Numbered from the stretch's first letter, positions 1 to 12,738 are shown. The stretch: 64,000 nt of DNA from Aldehydirespirator sp965219165 (GCA_965219165.1 CBDCMW010000002.1:558001-622000), one strand, 5' to 3'. A program made the numbers and translations. Notes: generated by a model not told the origin, from the letters alone.

Positions 1-4
1 ACCG

Positions 5-826
5 ATGGGCATCGTCAGGCGCTACATCAACGGGCCCTCAGGCCAGATCCACATCGCGGAGACAGGCCGGGGACCAAGCGTCCTTCTCTTACACCAGACC
101 CCGCGGAGTTGGGACGAGTTCCGCGAGGTTATGGCTGCGCTCCAAGACCTGCTCCACATGGTTGCGGTTGATCTTCCGGGGATGGGGGCCTCCGACCAAC
201 ATCCGGGTGGGCCATCCATTGAGAACTACGCCTCGGCAGCCGCCGCCGCCATCGAACAGTCGGGTCGCGGCCCGATGGCGGTCTGCGGCCACCACACCGG
301 TGGGGTAGTGGCCATAGAACTGGCGGCCAGCCATCCACATCTGGTCGAGCGACTGATCCTGTCGTCTACGCCCTGGATCGACGCAAAGGAGCGAGCGCGC
401 CGGGCTGGCAAGCAGCCGGTCGACACCGTCGAACCTCACCCGGACGGGTCGCACCTTCTCGCACTCTGGAACCAGCGAGCGCCCTTCTGCAACGGCAGCA
501 CCGACCAACTGACTCGCTTCGTTCGAGACGCCCTGCGAGCGGACGATCCAGTCTCGGGCCATCGGGCCGTGAGCCGGTACAGGATGGAACAAGCGGTCGA
601 GCGTGTCCGATGTCCGGTGACCCTCGTAGAGCACTCAGAAGACCCGTTCGCCCGTCCGCACACTCAGATCCTGCGACAGCGGTTCAACGCGGCGCGGGTC
701 GAGTGCATCGAAGACGGCAAGGTGCCCCTGGAAGCGACCGCGACAGCCTTCGCATCGGTGCTGCTCTCAGCTGTGGAAGAACAGTCGAGGCCTAGTCGCG
801 GCGCGTCAGTCAGAGGGACCGATTGA
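5..826 (+). CDS. alpha/beta hydrolase fold protein
   Basis: A 273-residue protein with the alpha/beta hydrolase layout: an early oxyanion-type segment (LLLHQTPRSW, residues 27-36), a D-L-P-G-M-G-A-S-D strand-turn near 56-64, and a nucleophile-elbow position near residue 95. The elbow reads GHHTGG, so the usual Ser/Asp nucleophile of the Sm-X-Nu-X-Sm motif is replaced by His; a late acidic residue (HSEDPF) is present. The substrate cannot be told. The next gene downstream is a 2-keto-4-pentenoate hydratase-type enzyme, and meta-cleavage pathways often pair such a hydratase with an alpha/beta hydrolase, but the missing canonical nucleophile argues against simple assignment as a C-C hydrolase. 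The ATG at base 5 is taken as start; a start outside the window cannot be excluded. Confidence 0.75.
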   Translation: MGIVRRYINGPSGQIHIAETGRGPSVLLLHQTPRSWDEFREVMAALQDLLHMVAVDLPGMGASDQHPGGPSIENYASAAAAAIEQSGRGPMAVCGHHTGGVVAIELAASHPHLVERLILSSTPWIDAKERARRAGKQPVDTVEPHPDGSHLLALWNQRAPFCNGSTDQLTRFVRDALRADDPVSGHRAVSRYRMEQAVERVRCPVTLVEHSEDPFARPHTQILRQRFNAARVECIEDGKVPLEATATAFASVLLSAVEEQSRPSRGASVRGTD

Positions 827-943
827 TGCGAGCGGGCTATCGTCGGGGGGATACCCAGGGCGATGTCGGTCCGGTTTATCAAGCCGTCGTTCGCGGCATT
901 TAGGGTCACTGGGTGACGCAGCCGGTACCGGAGTGGCGGATGG

Positions 944-1735
944 ATGAGTTCAGGGTTGGTTGAGGCCGCGGCCGAGCAGCTGCGCATCGCGGCCGAGACG
1001 CGTGTGCCCTGCGGCCCGGTGCGCGATGTGTTGGCCACGTCGACCGACGTGGATGCCGCCTATGCAGTGCAGCAGCGCAATGCCGAGTTGGCGGTGGCGG
1101 CCGGGCGGCGCGTCAGCGGCCACAAGGTGGGCCTCACCGCCAGGGTGGTGCAGAAGCAGTTGGGTGTGGACCAGCCCGACTACGGCGTGCTGTACGCCGA
1201 CATGTGCCTGGCTGACGGCGCGGAGATCGATCCGGGCCGGCTGCTACAGCCCCGGGTCGAGGCCGAGGTGGCCGTGGTCATAGACCGCGACCTCGACAAG
1301 GGCGAGCACTGCGTGGTGGACATAATCGACGCGACGGCCTATGTGCTGCCTGCGCTGGAGATCGTCGACAGCCGCATCGCGGGATGGGACATCACCATCG
1401 TTGACACGATCGCGGACAACGCCAGTTGCGGTCTCTATGTGGTGGGCACCCGCCCGGTGAGCCTCGACGCCGTCGACCTGCGCGAGATCCAGATGCGGAT
1501 GACCATCGACGGCGAGCCCGCGGCCACCGGGACCGGCGCCGCGTGCTTGGGCAACCCGCTGAACGCGGCGGTGTGGCTGGCCGATGTGATGTGTGACCGG
1601 GGTACGCCGCTGCGGGCGGGGGAGTGCCTCATGACCGGCTCGTTGGGTCCGATGATCCCCATCGCACCGGGCGCAGCGCTGTCCGTCGAGATGGGTCCGC
1701 TAGGTACTGTGTCGACCCGGCTGTCTGGCGTCTGA
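944..1735 (+). CDS. 2-keto-4-pentenoate hydratase / fumarylacetoacetase-fold enzyme
   Basis: 263 residues matching the MhpD/HpaH hydratase family, which adds water to 2-hydroxypenta-2,4-dienoate-type enols in aromatic meta-cleavage routes. Visible family features: SGHKVGLT (residues about 58-65), the acidic metal-site segment EAEVAVVI (about 106-113), LPALEIVDSRI (about 132-142) and a C-terminal GSLGPMIPIAPG stretch. Length is normal for the family. Related members act as 4-oxalocrotonate decarboxylases, so the exact reaction is open. The gene follows an alpha/beta hydrolase by about 120 bases with no obvious terminator, so they may be co-transcribed. Confidence 0.85.
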   Translation: MSSGLVEAAAEQLRIAAETRVPCGPVRDVLATSTDVDAAYAVQQRNAELAVAAGRRVSGHKVGLTARVVQKQLGVDQPDYGVLYADMCLADGAEIDPGRLLQPRVEAEVAVVIDRDLDKGEHCVVDIIDATAYVLPALEIVDSRIAGWDITIVDTIADNASCGLYVVGTRPVSLDAVDLREIQMRMTIDGEPAATGTGAACLGNPLNAAVWLADVMCDRGTPLRAGECLMTGSLGPMIPIAPGAALSVEMGPLGTVSTRLSGV

Positions 1736-1740
1736 GCGCC

Positions 1741-1818
1741 CGGCTTCCATGAGGCGGTGATGAGCGAGGAGTCGGGCGATGACGGCCAGCGGCCGTGCCC
1801 GCCGACGGTGTGCTGCGC
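1741..1818 (+). pseudogene. grpE 3'-region fragment (duplicate remnant)
   Basis: Bases 1741-1788 match bases 5628-5675 inside the intact grpE of this window at 46 of 48 positions (differences at the third bases of a Ser/Gly pair and an Asp codon), and the reading frame spells GFHEAVMSEESGDDGQ as in GrpE. Homology continues weakly to the GTGCTGCGC at 1810-1818, offset by one base relative to grpE, so the frame is broken. No start codon or complete gene surrounds it. It is best read as a leftover of a duplicated or transferred grpE end, located directly after the stop codon of the hydratase gene. Confidence 0.75.
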
Positions 1819-1881
1819 TGGGAGTTGCGTCAGGCGGGTGATGCGGGCGGCGGCTCATGTGGCAGCCACAAGTTCCGGCTT

Positions 1882-2316
1882 CTAGCCGGGTGCGGTGTTG
1901 GCGGGGTCGGATGTCGGGGTGCGGTCGATGAGTCGTCCGTCAAGTGCCGCGGTGACCTCGTCGGTCATGTTGAGGGCGGCGATGATCGCGGTGAGCTTGC
2001 GGTCGAGTTCGGCCATGTTCTCGTTGAGTTCGGCGACGTCATCCTGTAGCGCCACCAATCGGGCGTCCATGCGGCCTTCGAGGCGGGTGATCCTGTCGTT
2101 GGTACTGTTGAGGGTGAAGATGAGCAGCGCGACGATGGCGGCGCCGAACAGGGCCCCGAGGGGGTTGTCGCCCAGCTGCTTGAGGGCCCGGCGTCCGACC
2201 CCGGCGCCCGCTTGGGCCACGGTCTGCCCTGCGGTGGCCGCTGCTCGTTGGGGGTCGGCGGAACTGGGCACTTGGATTGGGGCCTCCGCGGCGGTGCTGT
2301 GGACTGGGGCGGTCAT
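1882..2316 (-). CDS. small membrane-anchored coiled-coil protein
   Basis: 144 residues, function not recognised. An Ala/Pro/Gln-rich N-terminus is followed by one clear membrane segment (LGALFGAAIVALLIFTL, about 53-69), then a heptad-like helix (about 70-115) with regular Leu/Ile/Val and charged residues, and a short disordered Pro/Thr tail. This predicts a single-pass inner-membrane protein with a coiled-coil domain. It has its own good promoter just upstream (2413-2441) and is monocistronic; no neighbour suggests a role. The coiled coil (EGRMDARLVALQDDVAEL) resembles generic hemolysin-XhlA-type or structural membrane coils, which is not enough for a name. Confidence 0.65.
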   Translation of the reverse strand: MTAPVHSTAAEAPIQVPSSADPQRAAATAGQTVAQAGAGVGRRALKQLGDNPLGALFGAAIVALLIFTLNSTNDRITRLEGRMDARLVALQDDVAELNENMAELDRKLTAIIAALNMTDEVTAALDGRLIDRTPTSDPANTAPG

Positions 2317-2412
2317 GGAGCCTCGCTTGGGTTCGGCGGCGCTGTTTGGCGGCGTTCGACTTGGTGCATTGAATGGCTGCCGTCGGAGCCCCGGCCGCGA
2401 GGCTGACCCTTG

Positions 2413-2441
2413 AAGCTAACTGACAATCAATGTCGTGTCAA
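2413..2441 (-). promoter_or_regulatory. sigma70-like promoter of the membrane coiled-coil gene
   Basis: On the minus strand a perfect -35 TTGACA (2436-2441) is followed after exactly 17 bases by TAGCTT (2413-2418), a TAnnnT -10. Downstream lies the 1882-2316 gene. Around it the motif TTGATTG occurs twice (once with TGTTCAGT, once with TCAGT following), which could be an operator pair. Confidence 0.6.
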
Positions 2442-2478
2442 CTCTTGCTGTGACACCATTGACTGAACATCAATCAAG

Positions 2479-3243
2479 TTATAGAGGGCGGGAGGCTTGG
2501 GCGGCTACCTCGGCGGCGGCTGCGGCGGCCGCTGCGGGGTCGAGGGCCCGCTCGAGGGGGTGCTTGGGCTCGGTCGGCAGCATGTCGTCGCCGAGCACGT
2601 AGTGCAGGGGCATTCCGGTGGGGATGTTGAGGACGCCGATGTCTTCGTCGGAGATCCGGTCCAGGTGCTTGGCCAGGGCCCGCAGGCTGTTGCCGTGGGC
2701 CGAGACCAGCACGATGTGGCCCTGGCGCAAGTCGCTGACTATGGCGTCCTGCCAGTAGGGCAGCAGCCTGGCCAGCACATCGGCGAGGCTCTCCGTGAGC
2801 GGCACCAGCCCCGGCGACACGTCGGCGTAGACCGGCGAGGTGTTGGGGTTGAACTCGTTGTCGGCACGGATGGGCGGTGGCGGGGTGTCGAAGCTGCGGC
2901 GCCATCGCTGGAGCTGCTCGTCGCCGTGGGCGACGCGGGTGGCGGCCTTGTCGAGGCCGGTCAGGTCGCCGTAGTGGCGCTCGTTGAGCCGCCAGCTCCG
3001 GTGCACCTCCAGCGAGTCAAGGCCCAGGGCGTCGAGCACGATCCGGGTCGTCTCGGTGGCCCGGCGAAGCACGGACGTGTGCACCGCGGTGGGTAGCAGG
3101 CCGGCCTCGGCCAGCAGCTCGGCCGCCCGTCGGGCCTCGGTCCTGCCGGCGTCGTTCAGTCCGCAGTCGTACCAGCCGGTGAACAGGTTCTTGTCGTTCC
3201 ACTCGCTGCGGCCGTGGCGCAGAAGGATCAAGTCGTGGGCCAT
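2479..3243 (-). CDS. gpmA: 2,3-bisphosphoglycerate-dependent phosphoglycerate mutase
   Basis: 254 residues; interconverts 3- and 2-phosphoglycerate in glycolysis/gluconeogenesis in the cytoplasm. The phosphohistidine motif LLRHGRSEWN is at residues about 6-15, followed by FTGWYDCGLNDAG, the ERHYGDLTGLDK segment near 88-99 and the second catalytic His in VSAHGNSLRAL near 183. Length is typical. The start ATG at 3243 was chosen because the conserved N-terminus MAHDLILLRHG begins there; the frame is open further upstream but carries no family sequence. It is divergent from dnaK. The C-terminus ends in an Ala-rich run. Confidence 0.93.
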   Translation of the reverse strand: MAHDLILLRHGRSEWNDKNLFTGWYDCGLNDAGRTEARRAAELLAEAGLLPTAVHTSVLRRATETTRIVLDALGLDSLEVHRSWRLNERHYGDLTGLDKAATRVAHGDEQLQRWRRSFDTPPPPIRADNEFNPNTSPVYADVSPGLVPLTESLADVLARLLPYWQDAIVSDLRQGHIVLVSAHGNSLRALAKHLDRISDEDIGVLNIPTGMPLHYVLGDDMLPTEPKHPLERALDPAAAAAAAAEVAAQASRPL

Positions 3244-3276
3244 GGCCGCCAAGGTACCCGACCGCGTCCCGAGAAA

Positions 3277-3297
3277 GTTGATATAGAAAGACTCAAG
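3277..3297. promoter_or_regulatory. HAIR-like HspR operator upstream of dnaK
   Basis: HspR of actinobacteria binds HAIR, CTTGAGT-N7-ACTCAAG. Here the right half ACTCAAG (3291-3297) is perfect and the left half at the correct 7-base spacing is GTTGATA (3277-3283), sharing the TTGA core (4 of 7). It lies 80 bases before the dnaK ATG, in an operon that encodes the HspR repressor, so autoregulation of the operon is the natural reading. Confidence 0.6.
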
Positions 3298-3376
3298 TTT
3301 TTGTTGTAGTCGGGAATGAGCTTCGTTACCGTGTGCGTTCAAGGTTAGGCACACGCAAGCGAAAGGAAGCCTCACC

Positions 3377-5205
<1,829 letters not shown>

Positions 5206-5209
<4 letters not shown>

Positions 5210-5766
5210 GCGCACCATCCTCCGACATCAGCGAGCTCGATTCCGCAGCCGTCGAGTCCGTCGAGTCCGTCGAGGGCGTCGAGGCCGAGTCCGCCGAGTC
5301 GGAGTCCGGCGGACCCCGGCCCGCCTCGGATGACGCGCCGCTCGATGTGGCCGCGGTCATCGCGGAGCGCGACGCCTACCTCGAGGACTCGCAGCGAGTC
5401 ACCGCGGAGTTCACCAACTTCCGCCGCCAGACCATCAAGCGCAACACCGAGCTCGTCGCGCAGGCCGCTTCGAGGCTGGCCAAGGAGCTGCTTCCCGTCC
5501 TCGACGCGTGCGAGGCGGCGGTAAGCCAGGGCGTGGAAGGCATCGAAGCCTTGCAGTCGCAGCTGCTGGGAGTGCTGTCCACCGAGGGTCTAGTGGTGCT
5601 CGGCACGGTCGACGAGCCCTTCGACCCCGGCTTCCATGAGGCGGTGATGAGCGAGGAGTCCGGCGACGACGGCCAAGCCGCTCCGGTCGTGGCCGAGGTG
5701 CTGCGCACCGGGTACGCATGGAACGGCCGAGTGCTGAGGCCGGCCATGGTGAAGGTGCGCGGCTGA
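5206..5766 (+). CDS. grpE: nucleotide exchange factor GrpE
   Basis: 186 residues. Releases ADP from DnaK. The N-terminal 50 residues are Glu/Ser/Val-rich and disordered with short VESVES-type repeats; the coiled-coil dimerisation helix starts near VAAVIAERDAYLEDSQRV and carries EFTNFRRQT; the C-terminal beta domain ends with FDPGFHEAVM and VLRPAMVKV, the GrpE signature. Start GTG at 5206 overlaps the dnaK stop. A 48-base near-identical copy of its 3' region lies at 1741-1788. Confidence 0.96.
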
Positions 5767-5779
5767 GAAGGAGGTGAGT

Positions 5780-6886
5780 GTGGAGCCCCAGCGGGAGTGG
5801 TTCGAGAAGGACTACTACAAGATCCTCGGCGTGGCCGAGGACGTCTCGGCCCCCGGCATCACCAAGGCCTACCGCAAGCTGGCCAAGAGACTGCATCCCG
5901 ACGCCAACCCTGGCGACGCGGCGGTTGAGGACCGGTTCAAGGAGGTGGCCTCGGCCTACGACGTGCTCGGCGATGCCTCCAAGCGCAAGGCCTACGACGA
6001 AGTGCGCCGGCTCGGACCCATGGCCGGGGCGTTCGGCCCCGGTGGTCCGGGCCCGGCCGGCGGGTTCAACGTCAACTTCGAGCAGACGGGCGATCTCGGG
6101 AATCTGTTCGGCGATCTCTTCGGGCGGCGACGCCGCCGGGGCGGCCCGGCCCCGCGAGGCGCCGACCTAGAGACCGACGTGTACCTGGATTTTGCCGACG
6201 CCGTGTCCGGGACCACGGCGACGGTGCCCGTCGTCGGCGAGGCGCGCTGCCGGACCTGCGGCGGCATGGGCGTCGAGCCGCCGGCCAAGCCCCGTCCCTG
6301 CCCGACCTGCGCGGGCACCGGGGTCAACGACGAGAACCAGGGACTGTTCTCCTTCAGCCGGCCCTGCACTGCGTGCGCGGGCCGGGGCAGCCTCATCGAC
6401 GATCCGTGCTCCGCGTGCGGCGGCCGCGGTGTCGAGCACCGGCGCCGCGAGGTCAAGGCTCGCATCCCGGCCGGAATGGCCGACGGGCAGCGCATCAAGC
6501 TCTCCGGCCGCGGCGCGCCGGGCCACGGGGCGGGGAGCGAGCCCGGCGACCTGTATGTCCGGGTCCATGTGAAGCCGCATCGATTGTTCGGACGGGACGG
6601 CAAGAACCTCACGCTGAGCGTGCCTGTCACGTTCTCTGAGGCCGCGCTGGGCGCTCATGTCCAGGTGCCCACCCTCGACGAGTCGACCGTCACCATCCGC
6701 ATACCGCCGGGCACGAGGACGGGACGGCGCCTGCGCATCCCGGCCAGTGCCTCCACCGGCGGCGCCGACCTGATCGTCGAGGTGGAGGTGGTGGTGCCCG
6801 AGCACCTTTCCGATGAGCAGCGGGCCGCAGTCGAGGCCTTCGCGGCCGCCTCGGGCGATGATCCGCGGGCCTACTTGAAGACATGA
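5780..6886 (+). CDS. dnaJ: co-chaperone DnaJ (Hsp40, class A)
   Basis: About 368 residues. J domain (about 10-75) with the HPD motif in KRLHPDANPG that stimulates DnaK ATPase; Gly/Phe-rich linker; four zinc-finger repeats of the CxxCxGxG type between about 157 and 220 (CRTCGGMG, CPTCAGTG, CTACAGRG, CSACGGRG); two C-terminal client-binding beta domains. I chose the GTG at 5780 because the strong AAGGAGG (5768-5774) overlaps the earlier in-frame GTG at 5774 and gives a normal 5-base spacer to 5780. The stop codon overlaps the start of a 19-codon open frame by ATGA (6883-6886). Third gene of the heat-shock operon. Confidence 0.95.
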   Translation: MEPQREWFEKDYYKILGVAEDVSAPGITKAYRKLAKRLHPDANPGDAAVEDRFKEVASAYDVLGDASKRKAYDEVRRLGPMAGAFGPGGPGPAGGFNVNFEQTGDLGNLFGDLFGRRRRRGGPAPRGADLETDVYLDFADAVSGTTATVPVVGEARCRTCGGMGVEPPAKPRPCPTCAGTGVNDENQGLFSFSRPCTACAGRGSLIDDPCSACGGRGVEHRRREVKARIPAGMADGQRIKLSGRGAPGHGAGSEPGDLYVRVHVKPHRLFGRDGKNLTLSVPVTFSEAALGAHVQVPTLDESTVTIRIPPGTRTGRRLRIPASASTGGADLIVEVEVVVPEHLSDEQRAAVEAFAAASGDDPRAYLKT

Positions 6887-6942
6887 CCGCAACCCACGCA
6901 GAGACCCGAACAAGCGACATGACCGCAAACCACGGAGAATGA
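6883..6942 (+). CDS. 19-codon minicistron bridging dnaJ and hspR
   Basis: An ATG at 6883 overlaps the dnaJ TGA as ATGA, and its own TGA (6940-6942) overlaps the ATG of hspR as ATGA, so the three frames are chained. The peptide is internally repetitive: it starts MTATH and repeats as MTANH 12 codons later, reflecting a DNA repeat ATGACCGCAA.CCACG at 6883 and 6919. Whether a peptide accumulates is unknown; a role in coupling ribosomes from dnaJ to hspR is inference. Confidence 0.4.
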   Translation: MTATHAETRTSDMTANHGE

Positions 6943-7373
6943 CCATGACTGATGATCGCTTCCATCGAGCCGTGTACGTGATATCGGTGGCCGCCGAGCT
7001 GGCGGGAGTGCATCCGCAGACGTTGCGGATCTATGAGCGCAAGGGCCTGCTGGCGCCGGCCCGGACCGCGGGCGGCAGCCGCCGCTACAGCGACGCCGAC
7101 CTCGCCCTGCTGGAGCGCATCGCGCAGCTCACGGACTCCGGTCTCAACCTCGCCGGGGTGCAGCGGGTCCTGGAGCTCGAGCGCACCGTCGCCGAGTTGC
7201 AGGTCCAGCTCGACGAGGCCTGCCAGGCCTACGAGAGCCAGCTGGCCGAGCTGGCGGCGCGAGGTTTCAACCCCGGCGGGCTGGTCCCGGCTGTTCCCCA
7301 GAGCAGGGCGGTGACCCTGTACCGGGCCCGGCGCGACCCGGCCCCGGGGGCCGACGCCCCTCACCGCCGCTAG
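6939..7373 (+). CDS. hspR: heat-shock repressor HspR (MerR family)
   Basis: 144 residues. MerR-type winged HTH near residues 8-75: YVISVAAELAGVHPQTLRIYE, then KGLLAPARTAGGSRRYSDAD, then the helix ALLERIAQLTDSGLNLAGVQ typical of HspR. A coiled-coil dimer helix (LELERTVAELQVQLDEACQ) follows and the tail is basic. HspR represses its operon with DnaK as co-repressor by binding HAIR sites, one of which lies upstream of dnaK here. The ATG at 6939 overlaps the minicistron stop as ATGA; a second in-frame ATG at 6945 has better spacing to GGAG (6934-6937), so the first two residues are uncertain. Confidence 0.93.
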   Translation: MTMTDDRFHRAVYVISVAAELAGVHPQTLRIYERKGLLAPARTAGGSRRYSDADLALLERIAQLTDSGLNLAGVQRVLELERTVAELQVQLDEACQAYESQLAELAARGFNPGGLVPAVPQSRAVTLYRARRDPAPGADAPHRR

Positions 7374-7386
7374 GACGGGCACGGCC

Positions 7387-9879
<2,493 letters not shown>

Positions 9880-9984
9880 GGCCGAGCGTGCGAGGCCGTG
9901 GCCCGAGCGGCCCGTGAGCGCAGCGAACAAGAGCGGGAGATCGCGCTCGGCGCCGGTCCCGCGCCGATGGTGCGGCTGGGCCAG

Positions 9985-9990
9985 TACAAT
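9985..9990 (+). promoter_or_regulatory. probable -10 element for purA
   Basis: TACAAT at 9985-9990 lies 35 bases before the purA GTG, with a strong AGAAGGAGAG ribosome site at 10011-10020 between them. No convincing -35 hexamer sits 16-18 bases upstream. Confidence 0.4.
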
Positions 9991-10024
9991 TGTCGGGTAA
10001 CGCCCGCCCCAGAAGGAGAGCGCC

Positions 10025-11311
10025 GTGCCTGCGACCGTCGTCGTCGGTACCCAGTGGGGCGACGAGGGGAAGGGTAAGTTCACCGACCTCGTCGCCGCTG
10101 AGATGGACATGGTCGTCCGCTACCAGGGCGGCCACAACGCCGGACACACACTCGTAGTGAACGGCGAGACTTTCGCACTTCAGCTGATGCCCAGCGGAGT
10201 GCTCTACGAGCACATCACTCCGGTGATCGGCAACGGAGTAGTGGTCGATCCGAGGGTTCTCATCGCGGAGATGGACGCGCTCGAGGCCAGAGGCGTGGAC
10301 TGCAGCTCTATGAGGCTGTCGGGCAACGCCCAACTGATCATGCCCTACCACACCGAGCTGGACGCCCTGCACGAGCGCCATCTCGGCGGGGCGATGCTGG
10401 GCACCACCAAGCGAGGCATCGGCCCCGCGTACGCCGACAAGTCGATGCGCATCGGGCTGCGGGTGCAGGACCTGCTCGACCTGAAGATCTTCCGGGCCAA
10501 GCTCGACGTCGCCCTCGCCCACACCAACAAGGTGCTGGCCAGAGTCTTCAACCGTCTGCCGATGAGCGGCGACGGCATCGCCCGCGAGTACCTCGACGAG
10601 TGCGCGGCCCGGCTCGCGCCCCACATCGCCGACACCGTGGCCCTGCTGCACGAGGCCCTCGAGTCGGGCCAGCAAGTGCTGCTCGAAGGGGCACAAGGAA
10701 CCTTCCTGGACCTGGACAACGGCACCTACCCCTTCGTGACGTCGTCAAATCCAGTGGCCGGCGGCGCTTGCATCGGCGCCGGTATCGGTCCCCGCCACAT
10801 CGACCGCGTGATCGGCATCGCCAAGGCCTACGTGACCCGGGTCGGCTCGGGCCCGTTCGTGACGGAGTTGTTCGACGAGGTGGGCGATCATCTCGTCGAT
10901 GTCGGGGGCGAGTACGGCACCAACACGGGCCGGCGCCGCAGGACCGGGTGGTTCGACTTGGTGATGATGCGCCAGGCGGTGCGGCTCAACTCGCTCACCG
11001 AGGTTGCGCTCACCAAGCTCGACGTGCTTGACGGCCTCGACAGCCTCGAGGTCTGTGTGGCCTACGAACTCGACGGCGAGCGCTTCGAGCACATGCCCTA
11101 CCACCAGTCGGTGATCCACAAGGCGGTGCCCGTGTATGAGGAGCTCGAGGGTTGGAGCACCGATCTGAGCGGCGTAACGCGGTCCTCCGAGCTGCCGGCG
11201 GCTGCCGCCGACTACATCGCTTTCCTCGAGGACGGCATCGGTGTGCCGATCCGGCTTGTGGGAGTCGGTCCGGGCCGGAGCCAGTACCTCCACTGGCAGG
11301 AAGCGGCCTAG
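10025..11311 (+). CDS. purA: adenylosuccinate synthetase
   Basis: 428 residues. Joins IMP and aspartate with GTP hydrolysis to adenylosuccinate, first committed step to AMP. GTP-binding loop GTQWGDEGKGK near residues 8-18, the KRGIGPAYADK segment near 126-136, QVLLEGAQGTFLDLD near 218-232, SSNPVAGGACIGAGIGP, and the late TGRRRRTGWFDLV loop. Length is typical. Start GTG at 10025 is 4 bases after AGAAGGAGAG. Its TAG shares one base with the GTG of purB, so the two AMP-pathway genes form an operon. Confidence 0.97.
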   Translation: MPATVVVGTQWGDEGKGKFTDLVAAEMDMVVRYQGGHNAGHTLVVNGETFALQLMPSGVLYEHITPVIGNGVVVDPRVLIAEMDALEARGVDCSSMRLSGNAQLIMPYHTELDALHERHLGGAMLGTTKRGIGPAYADKSMRIGLRVQDLLDLKIFRAKLDVALAHTNKVLARVFNRLPMSGDGIAREYLDECAARLAPHIADTVALLHEALESGQQVLLEGAQGTFLDLDNGTYPFVTSSNPVAGGACIGAGIGPRHIDRVIGIAKAYVTRVGSGPFVTELFDEVGDHLVDVGGEYGTNTGRRRRTGWFDLVMMRQAVRLNSLTEVALTKLDVLDGLDSLEVCVAYELDGERFEHMPYHQSVIHKAVPVYEELEGWSTDLSGVTRSSELPAAAADYIAFLEDGIGVPIRLVGVGPGRSQYLHWQEAA

Positions 11312-12738
11312 TGGAGACCGGGGTTCCCAACGTGTTGGCAGGACGCTACGCCAGCGAGCGGATGCGGGCCCTGTGGTCGCCCGAGCGCCGCGTCGTGCTG
11401 GAGCGCCGGCTATGGCTGTCGGTGCTCCAGGCTCAGCGCAAGCTTGGGCTCGACGTCGGCCAGGCCGTCGTCGACGCGTACGAGGCGGTGGTGGAGGTCG
11501 TCGACCTTGAGTCGATAGCCGCCCGCGAAGCGATCACACGCCACGACGTGAAGGCCCGCATCGACGAGTTCTGCGCCCTTGCGGGCCACGAGCACATCCA
11601 TCTGGGCATGACCTCGCGCGACGTCACCGAGAACACCGAGCAGCTGCTGGTCCTCGATTCGCTGAACGTGATCCGAGACGACCTCGTCGCGGTGATCGCC
11701 CGGCTGGGCGACCTCGCCGAGTCCCACGCCTCGACGATGATGGTGGCCCGCACCCACAACGTGGCCGCGCAGGCCACAACCCTGGGCAAGCGCTTCGCGG
11801 ACGCCGCCACCGAGACGATGCTCGGATACACCAGGGTCACCGAGCTGTTGGACCGCTACCCGCTGCGGGGCATCAAGGGGCCCGTCGGCACCCGCCTCGA
11901 CCAGCTCGACCTGCTCGGCTCGGCGGAAGCGGTGGACGAATTGGAGAGCCTCGTGGCCGAACATCTCGGCTTCGCCCGGGTGCTCGACGCGTCAGGCCAG
12001 GTGTACCCGCGTTCGCTGGACCTCGACGTGGTGGCGGCTCTGGTGCAGGCCGTGGCCGGGCCCGCGTCCCTGGCGACGACGGTGCGGCTCATGGCCGGGC
12101 ACGGCTTGGCGTCGGAGGGGTTCCGGGCCGGCCAGGTCGCCTCCTCTGCCATGCCCCACAAGGCGAACGCCCGCTCCTCGGAGCGCATCGGCGCCCTCAC
12201 GGCCGTGCTCGACGGCCATCTCGCCATGGCTGCCTCGATGGCCGGGCGCCAGTGGAATGAGGGCGACGTGAGCTGCTCGGCGGTTCGACGTGTCATGCTT
12301 CCCGACGCCTTCTGCGCCGCCGACGGCCTGCTCCACACGGCGCTGGGAGTGCTGGAGGAACTACAGATCGACGAAGCCGCCCTGATGGCCGAACTTGAGC
12401 GCTTCTTGCCGCTGCTCGCGACAACGCGACTGCTGACCGCCCTGGTTCGGGCCGGGATGGGCCGGGAGGCCGCCCATGAGGTGCTGGCAGAGCCGACCCG
12501 GCGCGCCGCGCAACAGGCAAGCGGGCACGGTCGGGTCGATTTGGACGGCCTGCTCGATCAGATCGCGGCCGACGACCGGGTGCCGCTGGGCCGCGGCGAC
12601 CTGGCCCAGCTCGTCGCCGACCGGGACCAGTTCGCGGGAACGGCGCCAGAACAGACCGCGCGCGTGGTTGAGGCGGCCCGCCGTGTTGCGGCCCGCCACC
12701 CGCAGGCCGCAGCCCAGCCAGCCGAAGTTCGATTATGA
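11311..12738 (+). CDS. purB: adenylosuccinate lyase
   Basis: 475 residues. Fumarase/aspartase-superfamily enzyme cleaving adenylosuccinate (and SAICAR) to release fumarate. Conserved segments: MTSRDVTENTEQL near 96-108, the ARTHNVAAQATTLGKR block near 147-162, and the signature loop SSAMPHKANARSSERI near 275-290, where the usual PHKxNP has Ala for Pro. The GTG at 11311, overlapping the purA stop, is chosen because AGGAAG (11298-11303) is at good spacing and the purB family N-terminus (LAGRYASERMRALWS) follows directly; the frame extends upstream into purA but without family sequence. Confidence 0.95.
   Translation: METGVPNVLAGRYASERMRALWSPERRVVLERRLWLSVLQAQRKLGLDVGQAVVDAYEAVVEVVDLESIAAREAITRHDVKARIDEFCALAGHEHIHLGMTSRDVTENTEQLLVLDSLNVIRDDLVAVIARLGDLAESHASTMMVARTHNVAAQATTLGKRFADAATETMLGYTRVTELLDRYPLRGIKGPVGTRLDQLDLLGSAEAVDELESLVAEHLGFARVLDASGQVYPRSLDLDVVAALVQAVAGPASLATTVRLMAGHGLASEGFRAGQVASSAMPHKANARSSERIGALTAVLDGHLAMAASMAGRQWNEGDVSCSAVRRVMLPDAFCAADGLLHTALGVLEELQIDEAALMAELERFLPLLATTRLLTALVRAGMGREAAHEVLAEPTRRAAQQASGHGRVDLDGLLDQIAADDRVPLGRGDLAQLVADRDQFAGTAPEQTARVVEAARRVAARHPQAAAQPAEVRL

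Noticed and set aside
11152..11310. Upstream extension of purB inside purA
   Set aside because: It has no adenylosuccinate lyase sequence; the GTG at 11311 has a good ribosome site and overlaps the purA stop.
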